A stretch of 64,000 nucleotides of DNA from Methanomicrobiaceae archaeon (GTDB lineage Archaea > Halobacteriota > Methanomicrobia > Methanomicrobiales > Methanomicrobiaceae), in contig JAFGKW010000008.1 in the NCBI GenBank assembly GCA_016928355.1, positions 1 through 64,000 on the forward strand, given 5' to 3'. Of the stretch, positions 9,970-18,622 are shown in pieces. The first letter of the stretch is position 1, and each line of letters opens with the position of its first letter. The notes under the pieces are model-generated. The model saw only the letters and a program-made list of their open reading frames with translations. It was not told where the DNA came from and did not search any database. A program made the position numbers and the translations under genes.

Positions 9970-10451
9970 GTCTCAACCTCATCCATCGATCTTGCATATT
10001 CAACAAGGCCACCTGCCTCAACTATTTTTGATAAAAATTCAGGGACAGGCTCAGTTATGTACTTCTTTCCCGAGACATCCAGGTAACCCTCATCAAGGTG
10101 GGGAGTTATTATATCCTCTTCCGAAATCTTATCCGCCTCCGGGCATACAACAGGCAGAAACCCGGTGTTTATGCAGTTCCTGTAAAATATCCTTGCAAAG
10201 GACTTTGCAATGACCATCTCTATTCCCGCACCCTTAAGAGCAATCGGAGCATGCTCTCTCGATGAGCCGCACCCGAAGTTCCTTCCGCCGACAATCACAT
10301 CCCCTGCAGACGCATCCTTTGAAAATTCGTCGCGGGTTCCCTCGAAAGCGTGCGACGCAAGCTCTTTGGGATCGTATATTGTCAAAAACCTTCCAGGTAT
10401 TATCGCGTCCGTATCGATATCGTCTCCAAACTTCCAGATTTTCATAATCAC
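9957..10451 (-). CDS. leuD: 3-isopropylmalate dehydratase small subunit (LeuD/HacB family)
   Basis: 164 residues, the usual size for archaeal small subunits. It starts [20 protein letters not shown], the conserved N-terminus of the swivel domain, and carries [15 protein letters not shown] at about residues 56-70. The short flexible loop after DxDAIIPxR helps set substrate choice between isopropylmalate and homoaconitate: here it is [13 protein letters not shown], lacking obvious specificity marks. It pairs with the LeuC subunit immediately upstream, overlapping its stop codon (ATGA). Confidence 0.9.
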   Translation of the reverse strand: MIMKIWKFGDDIDTDAIIPGRFLTIYDPKELASHAFEGTRDEFSKDASAGDVIVGGRNFGCGSSREHAPIALKGAGIEMVIAKSFARIFYRNCINTGFLPVVCPEADKISEEDIITPHLDEGYLDVSGKKYITEPVPEFLSKIVEAGGLVEYARSMDEVETCIK

Positions 10452-11704
10452 ACCTCTCTCGGGTCGGTTATCACACCGGTGATCGCACTTGCGGCGGCCG
10501 TTGCAGGCGAACAGAGGTAAACCTCTCCTTTGGTGCTGCCCTGCCTGCCGCGGAAGTTACGGTTTGATGTCGAAAGTGAGACCTCTTCTACCCCGATAAG
10601 TCCGAATGCCCCGCCCATACATGGTCCGCAGCAGGGAGCCTCAAATAGGGCCCCGGCCTCGACGAACTTCTCGATAATCCCACCTCTCAGACATTTCAGG
10701 TATTCTGTCTTCGATGCCGGGATCGCGATTACCCTGACATCATCGGAGAACTTCCGGTCGCCAAGCACCTCTGCGGCCTCCACAAAATCCTCATACCTCC
10801 CATTGGTGCAGGAGCCGATGAATACCTGGTCGAGGCGGGTTCCCTCGACCTCATCGACATCAACCACATTGTCAACATTATGCGGGACTGCCACCTGCGG
10901 GACGAGATCGCCAACATCATATTCCACCTTTCCTGCATATGCGGCACCCTCGTCGGGTTTCAGGTCGAAATCCCCCGCATTAACATCGCCCCACTGCGAG
11001 AGCCACGCCTTCGTCTTCTCGTCAGGCGGAACAATGCCTGCCTTTCCGCCCATCTCTATCGCCATATTGCAACAGGTCATCCTGCCGGGAATCTCCATAT
11101 CCTCAAACGCCCCACCCATAAACTCGGCCGCACGATATGTCGCACCGTCAGCACCGACATCCCCGATGGTCTTCATAATGAGGTCTTTCGGGCCGACACG
11201 GGAGGCGAATCTCCCTTCGGCTTCAACACGAATACTCTCGGGAATTCTGAAGTAGAGCGACCCGAACCGGAGAACAAAACCCATATCAGTCGAGCCTATT
11301 CCGGTTGAAAAAGCACCGACTGCCCCGTAAGTACAGGTGTGTGAATCCACACCCACCACAATATCACCGGGCATGATCTTTCCGGTCTCAAGTGCTACCT
11401 GGTGGCAGATGCCCTCCTTAATATCATAATTATGGATGCCCTGCTCCTTTGCAAACTTCCTCATCATGATATGATTCTCAGCCGCGGTGATCGAGTCGGC
11501 CGGGACCTGGTGATCAAAGAGCATGATGATCTTCTCAGGATCAAAGACCTTTTCGCCCTTCATCCTGTAGAACATTTCAACGGCAAGCGGCCCTGTAATA
11601 TCATGAACCATTGCCGCGTCCACGGGCACAACCATCATATCCCCAGCCGATACATCACACCCGCATTTACGGGAAAATATCTTTTCAGTTATCGTTTTTG
11701 TCAT
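10448..11704 (-). CDS. leuC: 3-isopropylmalate dehydratase large subunit (LeuC/HacA family)
   Basis: 418 residues, matching the short archaeal LeuC type. Aconitase-fold protein holding a [4Fe-4S] cluster. Cluster ligands are visible in FIGSCTNGR (about 295) and APCCGPCMG (about 356-364). The [13 protein letters not shown] stretch (about 120) forms the substrate pocket. Together with the downstream small subunit it converts 2- to 3-isopropylmalate. The start overlaps the end of leuA by 20 bp. Family members for homoaconitate (coenzyme B pathway) look very similar; the assignment rests on operon context. Confidence 0.9.
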   Translation of the reverse strand: MTKTITEKIFSRKCGCDVSAGDMMVVPVDAAMVHDITGPLAVEMFYRMKGEKVFDPEKIIMLFDHQVPADSITAAENHIMMRKFAKEQGIHNYDIKEGICHQVALETGKIMPGDIVVGVDSHTCTYGAVGAFSTGIGSTDMGFVLRFGSLYFRIPESIRVEAEGRFASRVGPKDLIMKTIGDVGADGATYRAAEFMGGAFEDMEIPGRMTCCNMAIEMGGKAGIVPPDEKTKAWLSQWGDVNAGDFDLKPDEGAAYAGKVEYDVGDLVPQVAVPHNVDNVVDVDEVEGTRLDQVFIGSCTNGRYEDFVEAAEVLGDRKFSDDVRVIAIPASKTEYLKCLRGGIIEKFVEAGALFEAPCCGPCMGGAFGLIGVEEVSLSTSNRNFRGRQGSTKGEVYLCSPATAAASAITGVITDPREV

Positions 11705-13220
11705 ATCTGTACACCATATTCAGTGCGTTGACCATTGCTTCGACTGAAGCCAGCACAATATCCGCATTCGATGCTCCTGCATCAAACACACGCCCGTTCT
11801 CGTCCTCAACCGCAATCGACACATGGCCTAATGCATCGCTTCCGCCGGATATTGCAGCCACATTGAAGTCCTTGAGCACAACTTCCATCGGGACCAGGGC
11901 CATTAAAGCCTTCATAGCCGCATCGACCGAGCCGTTGCCGGTCATGCACGATACCTTCTCCTCGCCGCCGACTATCGCCTTAACCGTCGCAGAAGGCAGG
12001 ACATGGCTTCCGGTCATAACTGCAAAGCCATCCAGCACAACCTCCTTTACCATTACTCCGGTACCGCAGACGGTATCCGCAATATCATAGAGATCGTTCT
12101 CCTCGATCTTTTTGCCGCGGGATGCTATATCCTTTATCTTGACAACGATAGCATCCAGTTCATCCTCCGAAGGTGACATTCCCACCTGTTCGAGCATCTG
12201 ACGGACCGCATGCTTGCCAACATGCTTGCCGAGCTTCAACCTCCTCCTGTGGCCGACCATCTCGGGAGTCATGATTCCCGGCTCGAAGGTGCTGGAATTT
12301 GCAATCACACCATGAGAATGGATTCCGCTCTCGTGCGCAAAGGCATTGTCGCCAACAACCGGATGAACAGGCAGTACCGATATACCCGAGTACCTCGAAA
12401 CCATACGCGATACTTTCACGAGGTTTTCAGTTTTTACACCAGTATTCAGGCCTAATATCGATTCAAGGGACATAACTGTCGATGCAAAGTCCGCGTTCCC
12501 GGCCCTCTCACCGATACCGTTGACGGTTACCTGCACCTGTGATGCCCCCGCCTCAACAGCCGACACCGAGTTTGCAACAGCCATTGAAAAGTCATTGTGG
12601 CAGTGCACATCGATCGGGCATTTCACTTCAGCGCTTATGGCCGAGATCAGGGCACCCATCGATGAAGGGATTGCAACTCCCACGGTGTCAGGCACGTTTA
12701 TCGTCGTGGCACCTGCATCTACCGCCGCCCTGAAGACCTCTATCAGGTAAGGTACATCCGTTCGCGTGGCATCCATCGCCGAAAACAGGACCTTGTCCGC
12801 GTTCTCCCGTGCATACCCCACTATCCTCGAAGTAATCTCAAGAACTTCTTCGCGGGTCTTTTTGATAGTATGCTCTCTCTGGACGTCTGACGTTGGAATA
12901 AAAACATGCACCATATCCACATCGCATTCGATACACCTGTCAACATCGGATACAGTTGATCGTGCCAGACCACAGATATCCGCCTCCAGCCCGAGGGAGC
13001 TAATCATCTTTACAGTCTCAAACTCGGAATCAGAAGATGCCGGAAAACCTGCCTCTATCACAGAAACGCCCATTTCGGATACCACCCTTGCAATATCGAT
13101 CTTCTGATCGAGAGTGAACGAAACACCCGGCGTTTGTTCCCCGTCTCTTAAAGTCGTGTCAAAAACAGAAATTTCCTTCGCTATGCTATTCTTAGCGCCA
13201 AAGAAGGCGACCTGCCGCAT
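11685..13220 (-). CDS. leuA: 2-isopropylmalate synthase (LeuA; citramalate synthase possible)
   Basis: 511 residues. The N-terminal TIM barrel has the DRE-TIM signature [12 protein letters not shown] at about residues 21-32, the metal-binding His-x-His in [10 protein letters not shown] (about 199), and [10 protein letters not shown] (about 294). A C-terminal regulatory domain (about 390-505) with GNGSVDAA and LGHV motifs suggests feedback control by an amino acid. The enzyme condenses acetyl-CoA with 2-oxoisovalerate (LeuA) or pyruvate (CimA); these are hard to separate by eye. Being first in an operon with leuCDB favours LeuA, though leuCDB also serve the citramalate route to isoleucine. A TATA-like element and repeated CGGTGCA boxes lie upstream. 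Confidence 0.85.
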   Translation of the reverse strand: MRQVAFFGAKNSIAKEISVFDTTLRDGEQTPGVSFTLDQKIDIARVVSEMGVSVIEAGFPASSDSEFETVKMISSLGLEADICGLARSTVSDVDRCIECDVDMVHVFIPTSDVQREHTIKKTREEVLEITSRIVGYARENADKVLFSAMDATRTDVPYLIEVFRAAVDAGATTINVPDTVGVAIPSSMGALISAISAEVKCPIDVHCHNDFSMAVANSVSAVEAGASQVQVTVNGIGERAGNADFASTVMSLESILGLNTGVKTENLVKVSRMVSRYSGISVLPVHPVVGDNAFAHESGIHSHGVIANSSTFEPGIMTPEMVGHRRRLKLGKHVGKHAVRQMLEQVGMSPSEDELDAIVVKIKDIASRGKKIEENDLYDIADTVCGTGVMVKEVVLDGFAVMTGSHVLPSATVKAIVGGEEKVSCMTGNGSVDAAMKALMALVPMEVVLKDFNVAAISGGSDALGHVSIAVEDENGRVFDAGASNADIVLASVEAMVNALNMVYRYDKNDN

Positions 13221-13276
13221 CTGTTGCGACTACTCCTGCATCAAAACGTTTTGATGGCATGCTGATAATATTAGCT

Positions 13277-13375
13277 CCATATATTATTTAAGGATGTTGT
13301 ACGTTGCACCGCATTGCACAAAATAATCGCCATATGTGCACCGTAGAATATACAATCCAAACTTTCAGTGCACCG
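13277..13375 (-). promoter_or_regulatory. leuA promoter with four GTGCA-type boxes
   Basis: On the minus strand a TATA-like stretch (TTAAATAATATATGG, about 13277-13293) lies about 60 bp before leuA. Directly upstream of it are CGGTGCA at 13369-13375, 13337-13343 and 13305-13311, plus a variant TGTGCA at 13315-13320. The start-to-start offsets are 32, 22 and 10 bp, close to whole helical turns. This is what an array of binding sites for an oligomeric regulator looks like. No regulator is identified. Confidence 0.5.
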
Positions 13376-13395
13376 CACCCTCCAGAAAAATTGTT

Positions 13396-13908
13396 TCACT
13401 TTCCGGAGGTTAAAGCCTTTTCAAACTCTCCGGCTTTCTTTGAGCCAAAGATGACCTCCCTTTTATCTTTAAAAGTTATCCATACCCCGTATCTTCCTGC
13501 CACCGTATAGGCTCTGCCACGCCGGTTCCGGCGGATCCCCCAGCCGCCGAACTCCCTGAGCCCGCTGCACTCCGTGAATTCTGCCTTTTTTATTCAAATA
13601 GGATTTATAATCTCCTATTTTATATGAAATAGATAATATCTGTAATGTAGTTCATTTTCTAAAACCCGGGTCCCAAGGCGAAGACTGAACATAACCAGCG
13701 GAAAAATGATTCCAAACGAGAGCATCAGCAACCAGACTGTATAATCAGGTGACGGATTGTTTCCAACAGGAGATCCCAGAATGATCTGAACTGCAAACAC
13801 AGCCCATGAAAATATTGTAATTCCCCATACGATTATGGCCATCAGCGGCTGTTCCTTTGCCATATACTGGACTTCATAAAATTCCCCTGAAGCTGCTTTT
13901 ATTTTCAT
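13396..13908 (-). pseudogene. Small membrane protein with two in-frame stops (DUF6141-like)
   Basis: A single reading frame of 170 codons is interrupted by TAG at 13617-13615 and, six codons later, TGA at 13596-13594. Before the stops there are two membrane helices (about residues 22-44 and 57-78) and a segment ending HYRYYLFHIK. After them the frame continues without any shift as IKKAEFTECSGLREFGGWGI, then a Gly/Arg-rich turn, then GVWITFKDKREVIFGSKKA, ending at TGA 13398-13396. The second half matches what I remember of a conserved small membrane-protein family with an LREYGGWGIR signature. Both halves remain well preserved, so inactivation is recent, or the stops are read through. The upstream half alone would make a 97-residue protein. 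Confidence 0.7.
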
Positions 13909-14031
13909 GTATATCTTTTAAATTCTAATTTTATCAATTTAAACCTTTCATGAATTCAGGAGAAGTGTCCTTACTTTCACACTGCACACGAACGCCGCTT
14001 ATACAAATAAAAATTTAGAAACAATCCTCCA

Positions 14032-14544
14032 ATGAGCAAAGACCCAAAAAAGATTCCCTTCTTCTCACAGGGGACATTCAGCATTGTTGCCGCTCCGCAC
14101 GAGGCTCTTCTTCCTGCGATTGCATCGACCCTTCCGCCGCACGAGAAAAGTCTCTGCCTCTATCTCTGCGGCAACTACCCTGTGCTTCTCCCTAAACTCG
14201 ACAGGAGAAGAAGGATATTCCATGTCAGGCGGGCGATCAACCCCTACCAGGTCTTTGAGATACTCGACGAATCACGCCATTCACTGATCCTTTTCGAGCA
14301 TGACCCCGGCCTTTACGACGGCGAACCCGAACTTGCAGAAGCTGTCGGGATGAAATGCAGGGAGACCGCGGAGGATGCAGCAGTCGTTCTCTTTCACAAG
14401 CGGTTCGACTCGGCCCTCTCGATGATGGAGAGATACGCCGACAGGGTCGTAGTTATCAGCGAGGCGGATAAAACCCGACCCATTGAGAAGGCAAGGGCGA
14501 CCCGTTGCGGGCAGACAACTCTGGGGAGCTGGAAAAACGGCTGA
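14032..14544 (+). CDS. RecA-fold-like protein without P-loop, next to PolB2
   Basis: 170 residues. The order of elements recalls a RecA/RadA ATPase core: GTFSIVAAPHEALLPAIA sits where a Walker A strand-loop-helix would be but has no GxxxxGK[ST]; a hydrophobic strand SLILFEHD (about 84-91) stands at the Walker B position; and a later strand AAVVLFHKR resembles the sensor strand. Thus it may be an inactivated RecA-like partner. From memory, some archaeal PolB2 loci encode such a protein beside the polymerase; that family link is recalled, not tested. Its 3' end overlaps the polymerase frame by 62 bp. A TATA-like TTATACAAATAAA lies about 25-35 bp before the ATG, implying a very short leader. Confidence 0.6.
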   Translation: MSKDPKKIPFFSQGTFSIVAAPHEALLPAIASTLPPHEKSLCLYLCGNYPVLLPKLDRRRRIFHVRRAINPYQVFEILDESRHSLILFEHDPGLYDGEPELAEAVGMKCRETAEDAAVVLFHKRFDSALSMMERYADRVVVISEADKTRPIEKARATRCGQTTLGSWKNG

Positions 14545-16546
14545 AAAAAACACGGGGGGGTGGATATTCGATGTTTCGTACCGCAGGGATTCAGCCTCAC
14601 TCTGGGTCAAAGATCGCGGAGGCGTCAGGTGCTACATTAAAAAATTTCCACCCACATTTTATCTCCATCTCCCAGACCCACACCTCCATTATAATATGAC
14701 ATGGGAACTGGAAGACAGAGATCTTTCAGAGGAATGCATATTCAGGACGATCTACGGCGAAAAACACGGATGGAAGATCTTCGGTGGCCGCGATATCGCC
14801 GATATGATCGAAAAGCAGACCCGGTACACGGCAGACCTCTACAACGTGGACATTCGGCAGGAACAGAGATTCCTCGCAGAAAACAATTTGAGACTCTGCC
14901 TTAACACCGGAGATGACGTATTTTCTTCCGGACCCGGGATGCCGCTTTCGGTAATGGAGATCCAGGCAAGTGTAGCACCACACAGGAACAAAGAGATGCG
15001 TTCCCTCTCCGCAGTCTTTGGCGGGAGAACATGGGAGAACTCAGGGAGCAACACGGAACTTTCGGAATGGTTAATCGATCTCGTTTCAGAAACCGACCCG
15101 GATGTGGTTTTGTTTGAAAATGCAGACGGCTGGATGCACAGGATCTGTAAAATCGCTGATGAATTACAGATCTTCAACTCCCTGAGCAGGACCGGGACTT
15201 TCGGGGAGCTTAAAAGCAGGTCATACTTCTCATACGGCAGAACAGAATACAAGCCTCCTGCGATGATCCCGGAGGGAAGGGTCATAATCGACAATGCACA
15301 GAGCTTCGTGTACCACGAAGGCGGACTTCGGGGAGTCTTTCTTGCATCCAGGCTGGCAGGGGTCTCCCCCAATCTTGCCAGCCGCTTCACACCAGGGACA
15401 ATCGTATCGAAGTACGAGGAGTTTGAGGCGCTCAGGAGGGGAATAGCCATCCCCTACAGGAAGCGTGACGCAGAGATGCTCCGGCCCTCGAACGAGATCC
15501 GCATCGATTACAGGGGCGGGCTCATATTCCAGCCGGAACCTTCGGTATATGGAAATGTCCACCAGCTGGACTTCACCTCATTCTACCCGTCGATAATCGT
15601 TAACTACAACCTCTCCCCGGAGACAATGGAAAATCCAGGTATCGAAGGATTCCTTCCTTCCGTGATCGATCCGCTCCTGAAATTTCGTCTGAAGACGAAA
15701 TCCCTCAAAAAGATCGACCCGGAATATTCAGGCATGGATGCACTGCTGAAATGGATGCTTGTCACCTGCTTCGGCTATACGGGTTACAAGAACGCCAAGT
15801 TCGGGAGGATCGAGCTCCATGAAAAGATTACGACAATTGCCACCGAAATCCTCACCGGGGTTGCAGATATCGCGGATTCGATGGAAATGCCGGTTCTTCA
15901 CGGGATAGTCGACTGCGTCTGGGTGCAGGGCGGCGATATCAAAGAGCTCAAAAGACGTGTTGAGGAGAGATACTCAATCCCAACAGAATACGAATCATAT
16001 GACTGGATCTGCTTCCTCCCCCAGAAGGACGGCTCGGGATCATATACAGGATACTTCGGGAGGCTCACCGATGGCCAGCCAAAGATCAGGGGAGCGGCCG
16101 CAAGAAGGAAGGATATGCCGCCCTATGTCCGCCGGATGCAGGAGGAGATGATATCCATCTTATGCAGTGAGAAAACTCCCGCAGGACTCCTGAATCTGGA
16201 GTGCCCGATCAGGGAGATCTACAGCAGATACTACGAAGAAGCCCCCTCCGCCCCTGTTGAAGACTTCCTTTTAAGGCGGAGAATAGGACGTGAAAAATAC
16301 ACAAAACGCTGCATCGCCGGAACGCTCATTGAAGCCTGTCGTGATGACGGAGTGCACATATCTGCCGGTATGGATATCCCCTACGTGGTCAGGGATGCAC
16401 GAAGGCAGGCGGCAGATCCGGAATGGGCCATGAAGACCGCCGACATGAAATATTACAGGGGACTCATCGACAAGGCTTACGGAGAGATTGAATTCGTTTT
16501 CTCGTCGATAAAGAAGAAAGATATTTCCCGGCAGGGTGAGAGATAA
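14483..16546 (+). CDS. polB2: Degenerate family B DNA polymerase (archaeal PolB2-like)
   Basis: 687 residues counted from a TTG at 14483, the only usual start codon before the first conserved segment (GGWIFDVSYR); the true start is uncertain. Palm motif A is intact (DFTSFYPS, Asp 363). Motif B is altered (KWMLVTCFGYTGY in place of KxxxNSxYGYxG). Motif C reads HGIVDCVW, so only one of the two usual catalytic aspartates (Asp 477) remains. The exonuclease motifs are lost: MEIQ replaces DIE, and NADGWM replaces the second one. This is the pattern of archaeal PolB2, long thought inactive; as I recall, a Sulfolobales homologue has since been linked to lesion bypass. It sits between a RecA-like gene and an SRAP gene. 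Confidence 0.8.
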   Translation: MRRQGRPVAGRQLWGAGKTAEKNTGGWIFDVSYRRDSASLWVKDRGGVRCYIKKFPPTFYLHLPDPHLHYNMTWELEDRDLSEECIFRTIYGEKHGWKIFGGRDIADMIEKQTRYTADLYNVDIRQEQRFLAENNLRLCLNTGDDVFSSGPGMPLSVMEIQASVAPHRNKEMRSLSAVFGGRTWENSGSNTELSEWLIDLVSETDPDVVLFENADGWMHRICKIADELQIFNSLSRTGTFGELKSRSYFSYGRTEYKPPAMIPEGRVIIDNAQSFVYHEGGLRGVFLASRLAGVSPNLASRFTPGTIVSKYEEFEALRRGIAIPYRKRDAEMLRPSNEIRIDYRGGLIFQPEPSVYGNVHQLDFTSFYPSIIVNYNLSPETMENPGIEGFLPSVIDPLLKFRLKTKSLKKIDPEYSGMDALLKWMLVTCFGYTGYKNAKFGRIELHEKITTIATEILTGVADIADSMEMPVLHGIVDCVWVQGGDIKELKRRVEERYSIPTEYESYDWICFLPQKDGSGSYTGYFGRLTDGQPKIRGAAARRKDMPPYVRRMQEEMISILCSEKTPAGLLNLECPIREIYSRYYEEAPSAPVEDFLLRRRIGREKYTKRCIAGTLIEACRDDGVHISAGMDIPYVVRDARRQAADPEWAMKTADMKYYRGLIDKAYGEIEFVFSSIKKKDISRQGER

Positions 16547-16550
16547 CGGT

Positions 16551-17228
16551 ATGTGCGGGAGGTTCTCCTTTTTCAATGCAGAAGGTTTCGGGGATAATTT
16601 CGGGGTATTCAACCCGCTCCCATCCCTTCCGTTCTCGTACAACATCTCGCCGGGGAGAAGCATCCCGGTCGTCTGCCAGAGCAAAGATGAAAGCCCGGAG
16701 GTTCTCTTTGCAAAATGGGGCCTCGTTCCGTCATGGAAGAAGAACGATGAATCGGGTGCATGGCTCATCAACGCCCGCTCGGATTCCCTCACCGAAAAAC
16801 CGGCCTTTAAGGATAATTTCAGAGAGCACAGGTGCCTGATTCCCGCGAACGGATTCTACGAATGGAAACACGAAGGCACCCGGAAAGTTTCATTTTACGT
16901 ACGCTTCGATCGCCCCCTGATCGCTTTTGCGGGAATATACGACACCTGGACAGCACCGGAAGGCGATGGGAGGCTGTCCTGCTGCATCATAACAACAGAT
17001 GCAAATGCCGAAGTGAAAACAATCCACGACAGGATGCCGGCGGTCCTGGCAGAAGAAGACTGCAGAAGATGGATTATGCCCGGACTTTCGCAGGATGACT
17101 ATCTCGGAATGCTGAAACCCTGCCCGGCCGGGGAGACTGAAGTCTACGCAGTCAACCCGAAGGTCAACTCTCCTGAAGCCGAAGGGCCTGAATTGATCGA
17201 AAGGTTCGATGCAGGGGGCTGGTGGTAG
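16551..17228 (+). CDS. SRAP-domain abasic-site DNA-protein crosslinking protein (YedK/HMCES family)
   Basis: 225 residues from the ATG at 16551. Start choice is decided by chemistry: Met removal exposes Cys2 (MCGRF), which in this family forms a thiazolidine bond with an abasic site in single-stranded DNA. The other active-site residues are all present: Asn74 (LINARSDS), Glu104 (GFYEW) and His159 (TIHDRMP), at positions nearly the same as in E. coli YedK. The start lies only 4 bp after the polymerase stop, so the two are almost certainly co-transcribed. Shielding of abasic sites beside a putative bypass polymerase suggests a joint role in damage tolerance. Confidence 0.93.
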   Translation: MCGRFSFFNAEGFGDNFGVFNPLPSLPFSYNISPGRSIPVVCQSKDESPEVLFAKWGLVPSWKKNDESGAWLINARSDSLTEKPAFKDNFREHRCLIPANGFYEWKHEGTRKVSFYVRFDRPLIAFAGIYDTWTAPEGDGRLSCCIITTDANAEVKTIHDRMPAVLAEEDCRRWIMPGLSQDDYLGMLKPCPAGETEVYAVNPKVNSPEAEGPELIERFDAGGWW

Positions 17229-17250
17229 TAATAATTGTCTCTTGTTTGAA

Positions 17251-17505
17251 GACGGGACATTAGCCCCTTCGGGGCAGCCCCAGCTCATTTTGCCATGCAA
17301 AATTTCGCACAATGGAGATAGCCGGTCTGGACGCTACCCTCCGGGTAGCCTCGGCCGGGAGAGAATGGAAAGACCAGACAATTCTAAATAACCTTGAAAA
17401 ATATTCTTTCTGGAGCCGGAGGGATGATCATCCATCCCGACGGCGACCTGTCACTATCAGGGGGAGGGTTGAAGGGAGGGGGAGATGCCCACTCCCTTCT
17501 CAGAA
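17251..17505 (+). repeat. Dispersed structured repeat, copy A
   Basis: About 255 bp, filling the gap between the SRAP gene and the next gene. It shares with other copies a 5' part (CCCCTTCGGGG hairpin), the box GGTCTGGACGCTACC (17324-17338), the hairpin GCTACCC-TCC-GGGTAGC (17333-17349) enclosed by CCGGTC/GGCCGG, a GGAGGGATG...CATCCC hairpin, and a 3' GGGGGAGGGTTGAAGGGAGG block. No open reading frame is shared between copies. Confidence 0.75.
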
Positions 17506-17516
17506 TGCAACAATAA

Positions 17517-17678
17517 TCATTCCCTCCTTACGCCCTTGAATTTCCCTCCAGTAGTTTTGACATCCGTGAATTTTCCATCAGGCCCTCTTTTGGTGTATAA
17601 TCCTGTTTTTAGGTTCTTAACTTGTGATCTTCCTTTAACAGCTCCTTTCCTTGAGCTATTTCCTGTATTCTTCGCCAT
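17517..17678 (-). CDS. Small basic conserved protein (MAKNTGN type)
   Basis: 53 residues from the ATG at 17678; the longer frame upstream of this would run into tRNA-Asp and is not credible. It starts MAKNTGNSSRKGAVKGRSQV and has TGLYTKRGPDGKF followed by DVKTTGGKFKGVRRE. I recall very similar short proteins in many bacteria and a few archaea, always of unknown function. It is rich in Lys, Arg and Gly and is probably a nucleic-acid or ribosome-associated peptide; that is inference. It lies between repeat copy A and tRNA-Asp. Confidence 0.75.
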   Translation of the reverse strand: MAKNTGNSSRKGAVKGRSQVKNLKTGLYTKRGPDGKFTDVKTTGGKFKGVRRE

Positions 17679-17755
17679 TGTATCGCGATAGGATTTTATG
17701 ATCGAAGAAATTTTCGATTTGTTCTTAGTAATTGATGAAAAAAACAAAAAGATAC

Positions 17756-17827
17756 GCCCAGTACGGAATTCGAATCCGTGTCGCAGCCGTGACAGGGCTG
17801 CATGATAGGCCACTACACTAACTGGGC
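17756..17827 (-). tRNA. tRNA-Asp (GTC), copy 1
   Basis: 72 nt on the minus strand. The acceptor stem is GCCCAGT/ACTGGGC, the anticodon stem CAGCC/GGCTG with loop CTGTCAC giving anticodon GTC, and the T arm has TTCGAAT. CCA is not encoded. The same gene recurs without change at 20831. Confidence 0.96.
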
Positions 17828-17982
17828 AGATTAATGCTGTAAATCAGCATAACATATTGATCGTTTTGGTTATTTAAGGATTCTACTTGTGATCCTCCGT
17901 CCGCATACATTATAGCGACAGGCTGCACCCTTAAACATCACAATATATTATATTCTCATCCTGCGACTTCTCTGTGATACAA

Positions 17983-18261
17983 ATGACCGGCGATGAAGAA
18001 TCATACAGGAAAGCAAAAGAGAAGGTAGCAGAACTGAAAGGGTTTTACTCCCACCTCTTCGCTTATATCTTTGTCAACCTCATTCTTGCGATAATCAACT
18101 ATCTCACATCCCCGGGCTACTACTGGTTCTGGTGGGTAACCCTCTTCTGGGGAATCGGCCTCCTGATGCATGCATGGCACGTATTCGGCCACCCGAAAGT
18201 TATGGGTGACGACTGGGAGGAGAGAAAGATTAAGGAATACATGGAAAAAGATAAGAAATAA
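17983..18261 (+). CDS. 2TM-domain membrane protein
   Basis: 92 residues from the ATG at 17983 (a GTG three codons earlier is possible). A short charged N-terminus (about residues 1-20) precedes two membrane helices (about 22-42 and 49-68) separated by a short SPGYYWFWW loop. A charged amphipathic tail ends in EERKIKEYMEKDKK. This layout is the '2TM' family, found alone or at the end of histidine kinases and LytTR regulators. Function is unknown when it stands alone. Confidence 0.85.
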   Translation: MTGDEESYRKAKEKVAELKGFYSHLFAYIFVNLILAIINYLTSPGYYWFWWVTLFWGIGLLMHAWHVFGHPKVMGDDWEERKIKEYMEKDKK

Positions 18262-18297
18262 AATCTAATTTCTCTTTTTAATTTCTTCCTGAATTTG

Positions 18298-18600
18298 GAT
18301 AAGGGCATAAGCCCCTGACGGGTCACCTCTATGCTTAATTCGCTACGCGAATTTACTCAATCACAACAACCAGGTCTGGACGCTACACAAAATGTTAGTT
18401 CTACAAGCTGAGGCTTCATGAAATGAAGAGGTGACCGAAAGTCGCCCCCGGTATCGAAAGGGCGACAGCCCTTCGGTTCCCTCGACCGGGGAGAAATATC
18501 TGATAAACAACTGGAGCCGGAGGGATGCTTGTCCATCCCGAAGGCGACCTATCACATCAGGGGGAGGGTTGAAGGGAGGGAGAGAATCCACCTCCCTTCT
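18298..18600 (+). repeat. Dispersed structured repeat, copy B (with apical insert)
   Basis: Same 5' part, GGTCTGGACGCTAC box (18373-18386), GGAGGGATG...CATCCC hairpin and GGGGGAGGGTTGAAGGGAGG end as copy A. The small GCTACCC hairpin is replaced by about 95 bp (18387-18481) containing a long stem: ACCGAA and GTCGCCC pair with GGGCGAC and TTCGGT. The enclosing GGTC/GACC pair is kept. The insert recurs in copy E. Confidence 0.75.
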
Positions 18601-18622
18601 CTAATATAATCTTAACAGAACT

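Noticed and set aside
10530-11255. 241-codon open frame opposite leuC
   Set aside because: It mirrors the third-position pattern of leuC, has no start signals, and leuC itself is complete with all cluster ligands.
13594-13617. Pyrrolysine or selenocysteine readthrough of the two stops
   Set aside because: No PYLIS- or SECIS-like structure was noticed, two different stops would be needed together, and these pathways are not expected in this group. Simple decay is more likely.
14032-14544. Active RecA/RadB recombinase
   Set aside because: There is no GxxxxGK[ST] Walker A motif, and the protein is only 170 residues long.
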